A stretch of 64,000 nucleotides of DNA from Chryseobacterium sp. POL2 (GCF_011058315.1 NZ_CP049298.1:1178001-1242000), one strand, 5' to 3'. Shown: positions 9,328 to 18,467, numbered from the stretch's first letter. The notes: generated by a model not told the origin, from the letters alone. Translations and numbers: made by a program.

Positions 9328-10302
9328 TTATAAAATGTTTTTACTTTCTTTAGTTATTATTGGAATTACCTTTATGTAAATCAATTCAAAGAAAATTTCA
9401 ACAATTGTCTGTGTCACAATAACAATAGCAACTAATTGGTTTTCAGGTGCGGGTAATGCAAGTGCCAAAGGCAATACTACCAATGAATTTCTTGTGCTTG
9501 TAGAAAACGAAATGGCTCTCGAACTTTGAACATCAACTTTAAACAATTGTGCTGATATCTTTCCAATAAATGGAGCGATAATCGCAAATACGATATAAAC
9601 AGGAAGTACCTTTAAAATAGGCTCGGGATTATTATACAACACGCCAATTTGTGAAGCAATAACCACAAAGAAAGTCAAAGCCATAAATGGAACAGGCAAC
9701 CAGCCCGAAAAATCCAAAATCGCTTTTCCAACGTTATTATCAGATTTGGATACCATCTGCGTAATAATAGAAAATAAAAACGGAATGACGATTAAATAAA
9801 GAAATGCTTTTACGAACGGTGTTACTTCAATGATACTTATAGTTTCTTTTCCTAGAAAAATCCATAAATACAAAGGCAGTAATAACATTTGAAAAATGAA
9901 CAATAACGGTGTAGAAGCTAAAACCGCTTTCGAATTACCTTTTCCCAAGTGCGAAAAAACAATGACATAATCAATACAAGGAGTTAGTAAAACCAAAGCT
10001 ACTCCAAGTGTGATGATTGGTGTTGTTGGAAAAATGTTTATCAATATCCAAACTAATAGAGGAATTAAAACAAAGTTACCAAACAATAGAGCTTTAAAAA
10101 ATGAACGATTTTTTAGAGCCTGTTTCAATTCCAAAAAAGGAATTTGGCAAAACATACTGTAAAGTAAAATCCCGATGATCGGCTCAATAGTTTTTTCGAG
10201 TATATTGCTGTCATTCCAGTTTAAACCCACAAAAACACTAATTAGTAGGGTAATAATGTATATCCCGATTTGTCTTTCTTCAAGCCTATCTTTTTTTATC
10301 AT
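9328..10302 (-). CDS. ACR3/bile-acid-symporter-like permease, probably arsenite efflux
   Basis: A 324-residue membrane protein with about ten hydrophobic segments. TM4 carries TPCIDYVIVFSHLGKGN, which aligns in pattern with the Cys-containing TM4 of the ACR3 arsenite exporters, and TM9 has a Glu in TQTIVEIFFELIY, as in that family. ACR3 and the bile acid:sodium symporters share one fold, so an organic-anion symporter is the main alternative. No arsR or arsC gene is adjacent, which weakens the arsenic reading. It lies within the mobile element on the opposite strand from its neighbours and is probably cargo. Confidence 0.7.
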   Translation of the reverse strand: MIKKDRLEERQIGIYIITLLISVFVGLNWNDSNILEKTIEPIIGILLYSMFCQIPFLELKQALKNRSFFKALLFGNFVLIPLLVWILINIFPTTPIITLGVALVLLTPCIDYVIVFSHLGKGNSKAVLASTPLLFIFQMLLLPLYLWIFLGKETISIIEVTPFVKAFLYLIVIPFLFSIITQMVSKSDNNVGKAILDFSGWLPVPFMALTFFVVIASQIGVLYNNPEPILKVLPVYIVFAIIAPFIGKISAQLFKVDVQSSRAISFSTSTRNSLVVLPLALALPAPENQLVAIVIVTQTIVEIFFELIYIKVIPIITKESKNIL

Positions 10303-10507
10303 TCAAAATTAAAGTTATGTTTTTTATTTCCCCAAATACCTGCAATCAATTCAACCTGAATTTTACTTCGTTTTTATAAATAGATACTCACAAAGGTAAA
10401 AATTCTGTAACACTATTGGCAATTGAACGCCAAACGCTACCTCTGACAGCAACATTGGAATAACCTATGTAAATAGCTTTTATTTTCGAGGTTTAAATGA
10501 TGCAGAT

Positions 10508-10804
10508 ATGGAAATAACAGTTTTAGACATTCAGATTTTAAAAGCATTGCATAGGGAAGTAAAGGAAGTTTCCAATCTAATTGCGGAAATGACCGCACCC
10601 TACAAAGCATTGCAACAGGCAACAAAATGGCTCGACCAACAGGAAGCCTGTCAACTACTGAACATTAGCAAAAGAACTTTGCAGACGTACAGGGCAAAGG
10701 GCATTCTTGGGGCAACGCAAATCAATCGGAAAACATATTTCAGATTATCCGAAGTGGAATTATTTATGCAGGGAGAGCGACCGTTAAAAAAGCAAAAGAA
10801 ATGA
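10508..10804 (+). CDS. Excisionase-like helix-turn-helix protein 1
   Basis: A 98-residue protein. A leading helical part is followed by a MerR/excisionase-type HTH from about residue 45: WLDQQEACQLLNISKRTLQ, then a wing with Tyr-Arg-Ala-Lys-Gly. Paired small proteins of this type stand next to integrases in Bacteroidota elements and act as recombination directionality factors or transcriptional regulators. Its stop overlaps the start of the next gene by 4 bp (ATGA), so the two are translationally coupled. It ends in a basic KKQKK tail. Confidence 0.8.
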   Translation: MEITVLDIQILKALHREVKEVSNLIAEMTAPYKALQQATKWLDQQEACQLLNISKRTLQTYRAKGILGATQINRKTYFRLSEVELFMQGERPLKKQKK

Positions 10805-11082
10805 AACAGATTGGAAATTCAAACGAGGATATGCTTGCTTTGCTCGAAGCTGTGGTAGGCATCAAGAATGAACTGCTGTATATCAGGGAATATTTCCACC
10901 CACTTTTAAAAGGGGAAATCTACCTGTCAGGCGAACAGGTCTGCGAGATGTTGCATATCAGCAAACGGACGTTGCAACAGTACAGAGATGACGGACTGAT
11001 ACCTTTTATCAAGCTCGAACGGAAAATTCTTTTTCGAGAAAGTGATATTATCAAGGTGTTGGAAGATAACTATCAGCGTTAG
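10801..11082 (+). CDS. Excisionase-like helix-turn-helix protein 2
   Basis: A 93-residue paralogue of the preceding protein, with the same layout: a leading helical part and an HTH with GEQVCEMLHISKRTLQQYR from about residue 43. The shared ISKRTLQ recognition-helix core suggests duplication. Coupled by ATGA overlap to the first gene. Likely role is in excision control or regulation of the element; the target is unknown. A strong bidirectional terminator follows 39 bp after the stop. Confidence 0.8.
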   Translation: MKQIGNSNEDMLALLEAVVGIKNELLYIREYFHPLLKGEIYLSGEQVCEMLHISKRTLQQYRDDGLIPFIKLERKILFRESDIIKVLEDNYQR

Positions 11083-11120
11083 CTGACTGTCTGAAACTGT
11101 GAACGTATCATCAATTAAAG

Positions 11121-11153
11121 AAACAGCCCACTGCTTAAAGCGATGGGCTGTTT
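11121..11153. terminator. Bidirectional terminator between HTH pair and mcrC
   Basis: AAACAGCCCA and TGGGCTGTTT form a perfect 10-bp stem with a 13-nt loop. T residues follow on the plus strand, and the A-rich left flank gives U residues for the minus strand. Confidence 0.8.
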
Positions 11154-11185
11154 TAAATTATATAACTTACTTTATTAATGTTAAA

Positions 11186-12223
11186 TCAAACGTTTATTAT
11201 TTCTTTAAGCCTTGTCGATATATTTTTCCAATTTGTGTCAAGATTAACAGTCCGTATCTGAATTTTATGATTGTCATATTTAAAATCTAAATCATAATCT
11301 CTCTCAATAGTTGGATATAAAAGTATTCCAGTTGCCATATTAGTTTTTTCACTACCATCCTGCTGATTTAATAAATAACTAAATAGCTGATATAGGTTAG
11401 ATGACCTAATTCTCTCTTTGTCGTAATTGACAGTCATTGTCTCTTTGTAATATTTAGCATCAATAATTATCTTTTTTTCTTCATTTTCCAATGAAATATC
11501 AGTTTCCATTTGAGGTAGATACTGATGACTTTCGATATCATCTTCTTGAAATTGCCATTTAATTATTTCTTTTTTAACAGTGTTAAATTTTCTCTGCTCA
11601 ATACGATAAAAATTTCTAATAAACGCTTCAAACAACTGATTCATTTTCTTTTCATCCTTTGTAAAGTCAGAAAATTTGTATTTCCCTTTTTCTTCTGATG
11701 GGAATGTACTTTGAAAAATAAGATGACATACATTCATCACAAAACCATAAAAACGATTATTTCTGTTTAATTTGACTTGTTTAAAGTGACTTGCTTTGAT
11801 TTCAATTAAGTCAACTCCGAGTAACATTGTTTGCAATTTTGCTAATTCCATTTTTAGGAAAGGGTCAATGCCTTTTGTTCTCGTGAGCCTATTAATTGTT
11901 GAAACCAAAATTTGATTTGTGATAATATTGGCAGAGAAATCATCATAAGTACAAACAGTTTTTTGTTTGAAAAGTAAATTTCTCTTGAGAGTCTGACTGA
12001 TTTCAATTTTGCCTTTAACCCCTGAAATTTCTTCTTGGTGGTCTATATAACTTTTATCGATTCCTCTTTTGAGTAAAAGCTTTGAAGAGGTAATTAGTAC
12101 CTTAGCAAATAAATCGAGTAATTCTGTTTTGTCATCTATAGAAACATAAACACGTTCTTTTTCGTCTAACTTGTTCCAAGCATAGCAAAGCAAAAAGTAT
12201 ATATTTTCGATTGGGATTGCCAT
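11186..12223 (-). CDS. mcrC: McrC nuclease subunit of a modification-dependent restriction system
   Basis: A 345-residue protein that starts MAIPIENIYFLLCYAW, the typical N-terminus of McrC proteins. The C-terminal PD-(D/E)xK nuclease core is visible as METDIS (Asp242) and IIDAKYYK (Asp255, Lys257), so the catalytic residues are intact. McrC cuts DNA when recruited by the McrB motor, usually at methylated or otherwise modified cytosine. Its start is 3 bp after the mcrB stop, so the two are one operon. It ends just before the terminator shared with the HTH genes. The system is likely defence cargo of the mobile element. Confidence 0.93.
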   Translation of the reverse strand: MAIPIENIYFLLCYAWNKLDEKERVYVSIDDKTELLDLFAKVLITSSKLLLKRGIDKSYIDHQEEISGVKGKIEISQTLKRNLLFKQKTVCTYDDFSANIITNQILVSTINRLTRTKGIDPFLKMELAKLQTMLLGVDLIEIKASHFKQVKLNRNNRFYGFVMNVCHLIFQSTFPSEEKGKYKFSDFTKDEKKMNQLFEAFIRNFYRIEQRKFNTVKKEIIKWQFQEDDIESHQYLPQMETDISLENEEKKIIIDAKYYKETMTVNYDKERIRSSNLYQLFSYLLNQQDGSEKTNMATGILLYPTIERDYDLDFKYDNHKIQIRTVNLDTNWKNISTRLKEIINV

Positions 12224-12226
12224 TTT

Positions 12227-14119
12227 TTACCTTGAAAGCTGTTTTAATATATCAGAAACTTTTGAAAGGTCGTCAAACCAAATCTCTTCCAGCAACGGCT
12301 TTAGTTCATAATTTAATATGTCCGACCACCACTGATTTTCATTTCTATCATTTGAGTATGTACAAAAATAGCTATGTCCAATTTGAAAGCCTTCTCCAAG
12401 GTTAACATCTTCTTTTATTTTGATATTTAATTTTGAAATTGAAGTGCATATGTGTTCAATAATTCCTTCTGACAAACCTTTGTCACTTAAAAACGAGCGA
12501 AAATTTAGACCATAATCAGGCTGTAATGAAACAAAAGCAAATCTTCTTCTCAAAGCATAATCTACTATTGCAAGAGAACGGTCAGCTGTATTCATTGTAC
12601 CAATTATATACAGATTTTCTGGAACATAAAATCGGTCTTCTTCATCTTCTGAATATGTAAGTTTTAATGCAAATTTTTCATCTCTTTTATCAGCTTCAAT
12701 TAACATCAATAACTCGCCAAATATTTTACTTAAGTTACCTCTATTGATTTCATCAATTATGAAAAAGAAAGGACGGTCAGGATGAGCCAACGCTCTTTGA
12801 CAAAATGAGTAAAAAATACCATCTCGTAAATCAAACCCTCCTTTTTGGGTAGGGCGTAGACCTTGTATAAAATCCTCATAACTATAAGATTGATGAAATT
12901 GAACCATTTCAATATTAGTATCTTTTATCTCTTGCATAATTTCATAAGCAAGTTTTCTAGCGATAAAAGTCTTTCCTACACCTGGAGGACCTTGTAGAAT
13001 TATATTTTTCTTCCGCTTTAATAATGAAACTGTATTCGAGAAATCTTCTTCACTGATAAATGGCTTGTCTGCATCTTCAGAAAATTTGTAACTCTTGATG
13101 TTTTCAGACTGAAGGAGTTTTTCTGTGATAATATTTTTATTATCAATAATCTCTCTTATAATTTCATATTCTTCCTCTGTCAGCTTGAATAAACTTCCTT
13201 GGTTATTTATAAAGACTTCACATTCTTGAAGCGAGGGATTGTTTTTCAAATCATTCCAATGAATAGGAATTTCTAATTTTTCAATCAGTTCAAACTCAAT
13301 TTCTTCTCCTTTGACTGTATTATGAATTCCTTGTGTAATTTCATAGATAGCTTTTATTTGCTTAGTAGGAGTACTTTCATACCCAATCATTAAATCACCT
13401 CTTTTGGTAGCTTCGAAATGTTTGTAGATTCTTCTTTTGTTTCCTTTTTCATTATGGGTGGTATAGGTCTGTTTCTCCCCAACATTATGTTTACTAATTG
13501 ACCAAATTTTTGGATTTGCATTTAACCACCAATAATTTATGTCGTCATCTGGTTCGTGAGTAGTATCTTGTGGTAATTCAATATCTCTATTCTCTTTAAC
13601 TTGCAATGTTCTGTTCAATAAGCTCTGAAACTTGTCTTCGGGTATGATTAATTCTTCTGTAAGATTAAATTTTTCAAAAGTCTCTATAAATATTTTCCAC
13701 TCGTTTGAATAGAAAGAGTTAATTGTTTTTATGAAATCTGTTTCAGGATAATGCTTATAGTAATTGCCTTTGCCCTTTTGTTCGAATCCTCCTATTTTCT
13801 CAATTATTTCTTCATAAGCTTGTATGATTTGTGTGTCTTTTTCTGATTGAAATGCTAACTCAAGATAGGCATTGGGATTTTCAATATCCCAAAAATTAAA
13901 TACCAAACCTGCTTGTCTAGTTTTGTTTTTCCAATCGCCTTTATTTACCAAACCGAGAAAAATGTAATGACTTCCTTGAAACCAATATCCTTTTCTAAGT
14001 CTTTCACTATCTTTTTTTCTAAGCCAAAAAGTTAGGTCAAGATATTTTTCTTCTTTGAGTTTCAGTAAATGTTGAAGGATTTTATCGCTCCAATTTATTA
14101 TCAGTTCTTCTTGTGTCAT
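12227..14119 (-). CDS. mcrB: McrB-type AAA+ GTPase with EVE-like modified-base reader
   Basis: A 630-residue protein in three parts. Residues 1-190 are a domain I do not recognise. Residues about 196-285 look like an EVE domain (YWWLNANPKIWSI, then RRIYKHFEATKRGDLMIGYE), a fold in the PUA superfamily that reads modified bases. Residues 370-630 are an AAA+ motor with Walker A GPPGVGKT (377-384), Walker B FFFIIDEINR (451-460), the McrB signature MNTADRS (509-515) and arginines at RRRF. The motor uses GTP and moves DNA for McrC. The EVE domain suggests 5-methylcytosine or a larger modified cytosine as target. All key motifs are intact, so the system is probably active. Confidence 0.92.
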   Translation of the reverse strand: MTQEELIINWSDKILQHLLKLKEEKYLDLTFWLRKKDSERLRKGYWFQGSHYIFLGLVNKGDWKNKTRQAGLVFNFWDIENPNAYLELAFQSEKDTQIIQAYEEIIEKIGGFEQKGKGNYYKHYPETDFIKTINSFYSNEWKIFIETFEKFNLTEELIIPEDKFQSLLNRTLQVKENRDIELPQDTTHEPDDDINYWWLNANPKIWSISKHNVGEKQTYTTHNEKGNKRRIYKHFEATKRGDLMIGYESTPTKQIKAIYEITQGIHNTVKGEEIEFELIEKLEIPIHWNDLKNNPSLQECEVFINNQGSLFKLTEEEYEIIREIIDNKNIITEKLLQSENIKSYKFSEDADKPFISEEDFSNTVSLLKRKKNIILQGPPGVGKTFIARKLAYEIMQEIKDTNIEMVQFHQSYSYEDFIQGLRPTQKGGFDLRDGIFYSFCQRALAHPDRPFFFIIDEINRGNLSKIFGELLMLIEADKRDEKFALKLTYSEDEEDRFYVPENLYIIGTMNTADRSLAIVDYALRRRFAFVSLQPDYGLNFRSFLSDKGLSEGIIEHICTSISKLNIKIKEDVNLGEGFQIGHSYFCTYSNDRNENQWWSDILNYELKPLLEEIWFDDLSKVSDILKQLSR

Positions 14120-14241
14120 ACTTTCTTTTTTACTCCTGATTTCGGCATCTTCTTTACTGTTTGTATAACCCCGAAACTGGTCAATATTTATACTATTTTA
14201 ACTTTTCGTAGATATTATTTTATCAATGCCTAAATTACAAA

Positions 14242-14270
14242 AAAAGCCAATGCAGTTAACATTGACTTTT
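14242..14270 (-). terminator. Terminator after the integrase gene
   Basis: AAAAGCCAATG (14242-14252) and CATTGACTTTT (14260-14270) pair with one mismatch; on the minus strand the hairpin is followed by U residues. It stands 25 bp past the integrase stop and isolates it from mcrBC. Confidence 0.65.
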
Positions 14271-14295
14271 GTACATCAGAATTATAAATCACTGT

Positions 14296-15552
14296 TCAGA
14301 GTTGCGAAACAAATGACTTTTCCATACCCTTAAATTTATGGGAAACCTTTTGCATATCCTTTCCGACTTTCTCATTAAGTATCTTGGCGTAAATTTGTGT
14401 GGTGGCAATGTTCTTATGTCCCAACATCTTGCTCAAACTTTCGAGCGGAACGCCCTCACTCAAAAACAATGTGGCAAATGTATGGCGTGCTAAATGAAAG
14501 GTTACTTTCTTTTCTTTAAGGCAATCAATCAATTGAGATATTCTTTTTAAGCTGTCGTTACAAACCGTATTTGATGGTACAGGAAATGCCTTTCCGTCTT
14601 TTGAAAATCCAGCATATTTTTCGATAATCATTTTGGGAATATCCAACAGCATCACATTTGACGATGTGGCTGTTTTTTTCCTACGTATGATAATCCACTG
14701 GTTACCGTCAAAGAAATCCTGAATATTGCTGTTTCTAAGCCCTTTCATATCTGAATAGGAAAGACCAGTAAAGCAACTGAAAACAAACAGGTCTTTAACC
14801 AATTCGTCTTTCTTTTTCTCGCAGTTTAACATTACAAGCTGTTCCAACTCGTTCCGCAACAGATAACCTCTGTCTTTGTCCTTTTTGGTATTCTTGTACT
14901 CGCTGAACGGATTGAAAGCAAGATGCTTTCTACTCATTGCCAAACGGCAAAGCGTGGTAAAGCCAATCATATACAGCCAAATGGTGTTATGTGTCAAGCT
15001 TTGGTCATCACGCAGGTAGTAATCAAAGTCCTGTACAAAATCAGGAGTAAGGTCGTTAAAAGACACATCGGAGTAACCGTATTTTGTAAGTACAAAATTG
15101 CGAAGATGTCTTAATAGTGTTTTATACTTACTTCGTGTTCCATTTACCCGAAGTCCGCTATTGACCTTTTTCTCATAGTCGGAAAGAAACTGTTCATAGA
15201 ACTTGAAAAAGGTCATTTCTCCGCTTTCCATACCGAGGATGGCATTTTTAAGTTTAGTACTGTTTACAGCCCCCTCGTTCTTCAGAATTTTGGAATAGCA
15301 TTCCTCAATACTCAAACGGATTTTATCAAGCTTGCTGTTCACATCTTGGGCTTCTCGGCTTTTTCCTAAAACCCTTCCATACTTCAAATCCCAATTTGAT
15401 GCAGAAATATCCAGCTTTGTACTGAATGCAGACTGTTTGCCGTTTACGGTAATCCTGCACATAACCGTAACTTTTCCGTTCTTCTTCGGGGCATTCTTTT
15501 TAAGGTAGAAAAGAACCTTAAACGTTGATTTTTTTGTCGTTTCCATACTCAC
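14296..15552 (-). CDS. Bacteroides-type tyrosine recombinase (integrase)
   Basis: A 418-residue integrase with an N-terminal arm-binding part (about 1-100), a core-binding SAM-like domain (112-215) and a catalytic domain. The catalytic residues are His353 and Arg356 (HLARHTF), His379 (LGHKN), Tyr388 (TQIYAK), and a beta-strand Lys near 292. The first Arg of the usual set is missing: the position reads TGLSYSD, as in IntDOT and its relatives, which are known to work without it. It would insert and excise the mobile element at the adjoining att site. Start taken at the first ATG; Met3 is possible. Confidence 0.92.
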   Translation of the reverse strand: MSMETTKKSTFKVLFYLKKNAPKKNGKVTVMCRITVNGKQSAFSTKLDISASNWDLKYGRVLGKSREAQDVNSKLDKIRLSIEECYSKILKNEGAVNSTKLKNAILGMESGEMTFFKFYEQFLSDYEKKVNSGLRVNGTRSKYKTLLRHLRNFVLTKYGYSDVSFNDLTPDFVQDFDYYLRDDQSLTHNTIWLYMIGFTTLCRLAMSRKHLAFNPFSEYKNTKKDKDRGYLLRNELEQLVMLNCEKKKDELVKDLFVFSCFTGLSYSDMKGLRNSNIQDFFDGNQWIIIRRKKTATSSNVMLLDIPKMIIEKYAGFSKDGKAFPVPSNTVCNDSLKRISQLIDCLKEKKVTFHLARHTFATLFLSEGVPLESLSKMLGHKNIATTQIYAKILNEKVGKDMQKVSHKFKGMEKSFVSQL

Positions 15553-15676
15553 AATTCTTAATGATAAAATTAAACCTATGTGAGCTACGGAACAATACGA
15601 AAAACTATGCAGAAGACTGAATTACAGCATTTTAAAGCGATTATTTCTAATGCTTAAAAGTAACGTTTTAGTAACC

Positions 15677-15686
15677 TTACTTTTGC
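15677..15686 (+). other. Candidate attachment-site core
   Basis: TTACTTTTGC matches 9 of 10 positions of the GTANNTTTGC core used by CTnDOT-type elements and lies 125 bp upstream of the integrase. I found no direct-repeat partner at the left side, so it is only a candidate. Confidence 0.3.
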
Positions 15687-15732
15687 CTAACCTCGCTTTT
15701 TTCTGCTTTTTACCTCATTACCAAAAAATTAA

Positions 15733-15767
15733 AAAACGATTGTAAAGCCTTTATTTACAACCGTTTT
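15733..15767. terminator. Bidirectional terminator after the YHS lipoprotein gene
   Basis: AAAACGATTGTAAA and TTTACAACCGTTTT pair with one mismatch and a 7-nt loop. A-rich left and T-rich right flanks allow termination both ways. Confidence 0.75.
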
Positions 15768-15804
15768 CCCTGTTATTAATCTTTGATGTATTTTTACTGA
15801 AAAT

Positions 15805-16068
15805 TTATTTTAAATAAGAGTCAGGATTTTTTTTGAATTCTTCTTTGCACATCGGACCACAAAAACCATATACTTCGCCTTTATACGTTAAAGTATCGCT
15901 AAGATGTTCCGCTGTTTTCATATTACAAATAGGATCTTCAGCGTTGGCCACTTGGATATTTATTTTATTCCCAGTTTCCATTTCAGTAACTTGCTTTACT
16001 TCAAGATTTTTCTCTTTGTTGCAAGCGACTAAAGAAACTGCAAAAAGGATAAATGCCAGGTTTTTCAT
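15805..16068 (-). CDS. YHS-domain lipoprotein
   Basis: An 87-residue lipoprotein with lipobox LVAC at about residue 16. Residues 45-87 form a YHS domain: DPICNMK near the start and the CGPMC pair, with KKNPDSYLK at the end. YHS domains bind or sense metals such as copper, and small exported versions are common in Flavobacteriia next to metal-handling genes. No such gene is adjacent here. It borders the mobile element but has its own terminator, so it is more likely part of the core chromosome. Confidence 0.85.
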   Translation of the reverse strand: MKNLAFILFAVSLVACNKEKNLEVKQVTEMETGNKINIQVANAEDPICNMKTAEHLSDTLTYKGEVYGFCGPMCKEEFKKNPDSYLK

Positions 16069-16187
16069 GATGTTTATTTTTAATAAAATTATATTCTAAA
16101 ATAGTCGAGATAGAACTCTTTCTGAGCCTTATCTAACAAAACTACTAAAGAAAATTGTGATAAAGCCATTTCTAAAGCTGAAACTTA

Positions 16188-17444
16188 TCATTCGTTGGCT
16201 CTGACCAAAATCGCTACCAAACCCTGCAAAATACGTTGGGCAACAAAATTCATAAAATCTGTACGCTCTAGATGTGGTAAATATAAATGCCCAACTTCCT
16301 CCATATTTCCCACCCGAATCGCATAATAAACTGTGCCAACATCTTTGCCATCTTCACCTTTGTTAGGACCTGCAACACCAGTGGTTGACAGACAAATATC
16401 GGTCCCGAAAAGTTGTTGTCCGCCACGCGCCATTTCCAAAGCGACTTCTTCGCTTACCACGGTGTGTTTTGCCAGACTTTCTTTTGAAACCTTTAAAATA
16501 GTCACTTTCTTTTGTGTGGCGTAGGTTACAATTCCGCCAAGAAAATAATTGGAACTTCCGGAAACCGAAGTTATTAATTTAGAAATTTCACCGCCTGTAC
16601 AACTTTCGGCTGTGGAAATACTAAGTTTTTTCTCGGTAAGAATTTCACCTAGAATTTTCTCAATTTTATCTTCGTAAGTCGCTATAACATGATCATCGAT
16701 AATTTTTAAAAGCACTTGAATTTGATGTTCAACTTCTTTTTCTAAAATAGATTTATCTTTTCCTGATGCTGTAATTCTCAGCTTAACACGATTTCCGATT
16801 GGTAAATAGGATAAAGAAATATGAGTTGGAAGTTGATCTTCCCAATCTGAAATGCGCTCCGCCAAAATACTTTCTGGAATATTAACCACAGAAACAATAC
16901 GAGTTAAAATAGAATCCATTTCAAAGCTTTCTTTTAAATAAGGAATAATTTTATCCTTAATTAAAGGTTTGACTTCGTAAGGCACGCCTGGTAAAGAAAA
17001 CACCAATTTCCCGTTATCATCAATCATTTGGCAAGGTGCTGTGCCATATTCATTTTGAAAAACCTTAGCTTTCGATAAAACTTCTGCTTGAGAAACATTC
17101 AATTCTAATAAATGTTGACGCTTTCTTTTTTGGAGATATTTCGATAAATGTTGGTAGGTTTCTTCGTCTAAAACAAGATTATCATTAAAAAACTCAGCGA
17201 AAGCCTTTTTTGTTTTATCATCACGCGTTGGGCCTAAACCGCCGGTTGCAATTACCAAATCGGCCGTTTCCAAGGCTGTTTTTAAGCAAGATTTTATGGA
17301 TTCGAGTTCATCGGAAATCGTAAAAATTTGTTTTACAGAAATGCCGATAGATTTTAGCTCTCTTGCGATGAAGTTAGAGTTGGTATCTATGGTATTTCCA
17401 GATAAAATTTCGTCACCGATGGTGATAAGAATTGCGTTTTTCAT
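16188..17444 (-). CDS. cinA: CinA family nicotinamide-nucleotide amidohydrolase
   Basis: A 418-residue two-domain CinA. Residues 1-170 are the MoCF-like domain (GDEILSGNTIDTNS, TGGLGPTRDD), which in CinA hydrolyses ADP-ribose. Residues 255-418 are the PncC-like amidase domain with STAESCTGG and STTGVAGP, which converts nicotinamide mononucleotide to nicotinate mononucleotide for pyridine-nucleotide recycling. Length and motifs match the full-length family. A perfect -7 box TAAGTTTG lies 42 bp upstream (17486-17493), so it is likely transcribed on its own. Confidence 0.95.
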   Translation of the reverse strand: MKNAILITIGDEILSGNTIDTNSNFIARELKSIGISVKQIFTISDELESIKSCLKTALETADLVIATGGLGPTRDDKTKKAFAEFFNDNLVLDEETYQHLSKYLQKRKRQHLLELNVSQAEVLSKAKVFQNEYGTAPCQMIDDNGKLVFSLPGVPYEVKPLIKDKIIPYLKESFEMDSILTRIVSVVNIPESILAERISDWEDQLPTHISLSYLPIGNRVKLRITASGKDKSILEKEVEHQIQVLLKIIDDHVIATYEDKIEKILGEILTEKKLSISTAESCTGGEISKLITSVSGSSNYFLGGIVTYATQKKVTILKVSKESLAKHTVVSEEVALEMARGGQQLFGTDICLSTTGVAGPNKGEDGKDVGTVYYAIRVGNMEEVGHLYLPHLERTDFMNFVAQRILQGLVAILVRANE

Positions 17445-17485
17445 AAGGTTTTATTTTAAACCGTTTTGTTTTAAAAAAGAAAAAG

Positions 17486-17493
17486 CAAACTTA
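17486..17493 (-). promoter_or_regulatory. Bacteroidota -7 box for cinA
   Basis: On the minus strand the site reads TAAGTTTG, a full match to TAnnTTTG, with a TTG 24 bp further upstream as a weak -33 element. Confidence 0.5.
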
Positions 17494-17550
17494 CATGATA
17501 CAGGTTTTACTTTTCTACAAATTTTTACTTGAGGATAAAAATAAAAAAAA

Positions 17551-17578
17551 GCATCCGTAACACAAGTGCTACAGATGC
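17551..17578 (-). terminator. Terminator after the RlpA-like gene
   Basis: GCATCCGTAACAC and GTGCTACAGATGC pair over 13 bp with two mismatches or wobbles and a short loop; eight A on the left give the U-tract for minus-strand RNA. Confidence 0.75.
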
Positions 17579-17606
17579 TTTCTTACTAACTAAAATTTTT
17601 TTAATC

Positions 17607-17981
17607 TTAATCGACAATTTCATATTCGATTGGGAGATGTCCTATTGACAAATTTCCAATCTCAGCAAAAGCGGCTTTTGACATATCAAAAGCTCTAGAT
17701 TTTGTAAAAGGTCCTCTATCATTAATTCTCACTACGACACTTTTACCATTACGAAGATTCGTAATTTTCACTTTTGTCCCAAAAGGGATACTTCTGTTAG
17801 CTGCTGTAAAGGCATCGTTATCGAAAATCTCACCGCTAGCTGTTTTTCTACCTTCAAACTTATCGTGGTAGTACGATGCAAAACTTGTTTTGGCATCTGT
17901 GGCATCACTCTTGTAAGTGAAAGAGTAAATACCAAGTGTTGAAATCATCATTATGATTACGAGAATGAATCTTTTCATCAT
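17607..17981 (-). CDS. RlpA-like double-psi beta-barrel protein
   Basis: A 124-residue secreted protein with an N-terminal signal or anchor (MMKRFILVIIMMISTLG) and one RlpA-like double-psi beta-barrel over residues 33-123: ASYYHDKFEGRKTASGE, then RINDRGPF and the Asp in AFDMS. Those acidic residues are the catalytic pattern of lytic transglycosylases acting on peptidoglycan. It lacks the SPOR domain of larger RlpA proteins, so septal targeting is not expected. Either of two adjacent ATGs may be the start. It has its own promoter and terminator. Confidence 0.85.
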   Translation of the reverse strand: MMKRFILVIIMMISTLGIYSFTYKSDATDAKTSFASYYHDKFEGRKTASGEIFDNDAFTAANRSIPFGTKVKITNLRNGKSVVVRINDRGPFTKSRAFDMSKAAFAEIGNLSIGHLPIEYEIVD

Positions 17982-18010
17982 TTTTGAATTTTTTAATTGT
18001 TTTGACTCCG

Positions 18011-18018
18011 CAAAGTTA
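18011..18018 (-). promoter_or_regulatory. Bacteroidota -7 box for the RlpA-like gene
   Basis: Minus strand TAACTTTG is a full match to TAnnTTTG, 30 bp before the start codon. I see no clear -33 element. Confidence 0.45.
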
Positions 18019-18467
18019 TCCCGAAAAGCTTCGAGAGGAAAAACTTAGCACCAGCAAGTCTTAAAATTATCTTAAAATTAAATTAACATCAGCTGTAAGT
18101 CTTTTATTTACAGCAGTTTTCAGAGTTTGTTAAAAAACGTTAATTTTAATCTTATTTTCTTAAAATTTTAAAACAATTAGAGCTATTACCAAAACACAAA
18201 AACCTCTTAAATAATTGATTTTTAGCACATTTTAATATTCAAAGCATAAATGTCAATTTTGACTATTCATTAATTTAAATTGGTTTTTATAAAAAATTTG
18301 ATATTTTAAAAGGACGAAACTATTACGGATATCATAAATATCTATAAAGAATCACAAGAATATATTAAAATATTAAAATTAAAAAGCAATAAAAAATCAA
18401 AACAAACTGACAATCAATCATTTAAACTAAAACAGATGAAATTTTAAGAAAAATAAGATTTTGCGTA
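18019..18467. other. AT-rich intergenic stretch, no feature seen
   Basis: About 450 bp of strongly AT-rich DNA between the promoter of the RlpA-like gene and the rimO terminator. I see no open frame of note, no hairpin and no repeat. Confidence 0.5.

Larger units (their letters stand above)
6378..15686. mobile_element. Mobilizable (non-conjugative) integrative element
   Basis: The segment holds mobB, mobA, an oriT-like inverted repeat, a DUF3408 gene, two excisionase-like HTH genes and a Bacteroides-type integrase, with an ACR3-like permease and McrBC as cargo. No TraA-TraQ-type type IV secretion genes or coupling protein are present, which argues for an element mobilized in trans, or a shrunken conjugative element. 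The right limit is set by the integrase and a TTACTTTTGC site at 15677. The left limit is not resolved: I found no matching direct repeat, and the AraC and two-component genes to the left may or may not belong to it. Confidence 0.55.
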
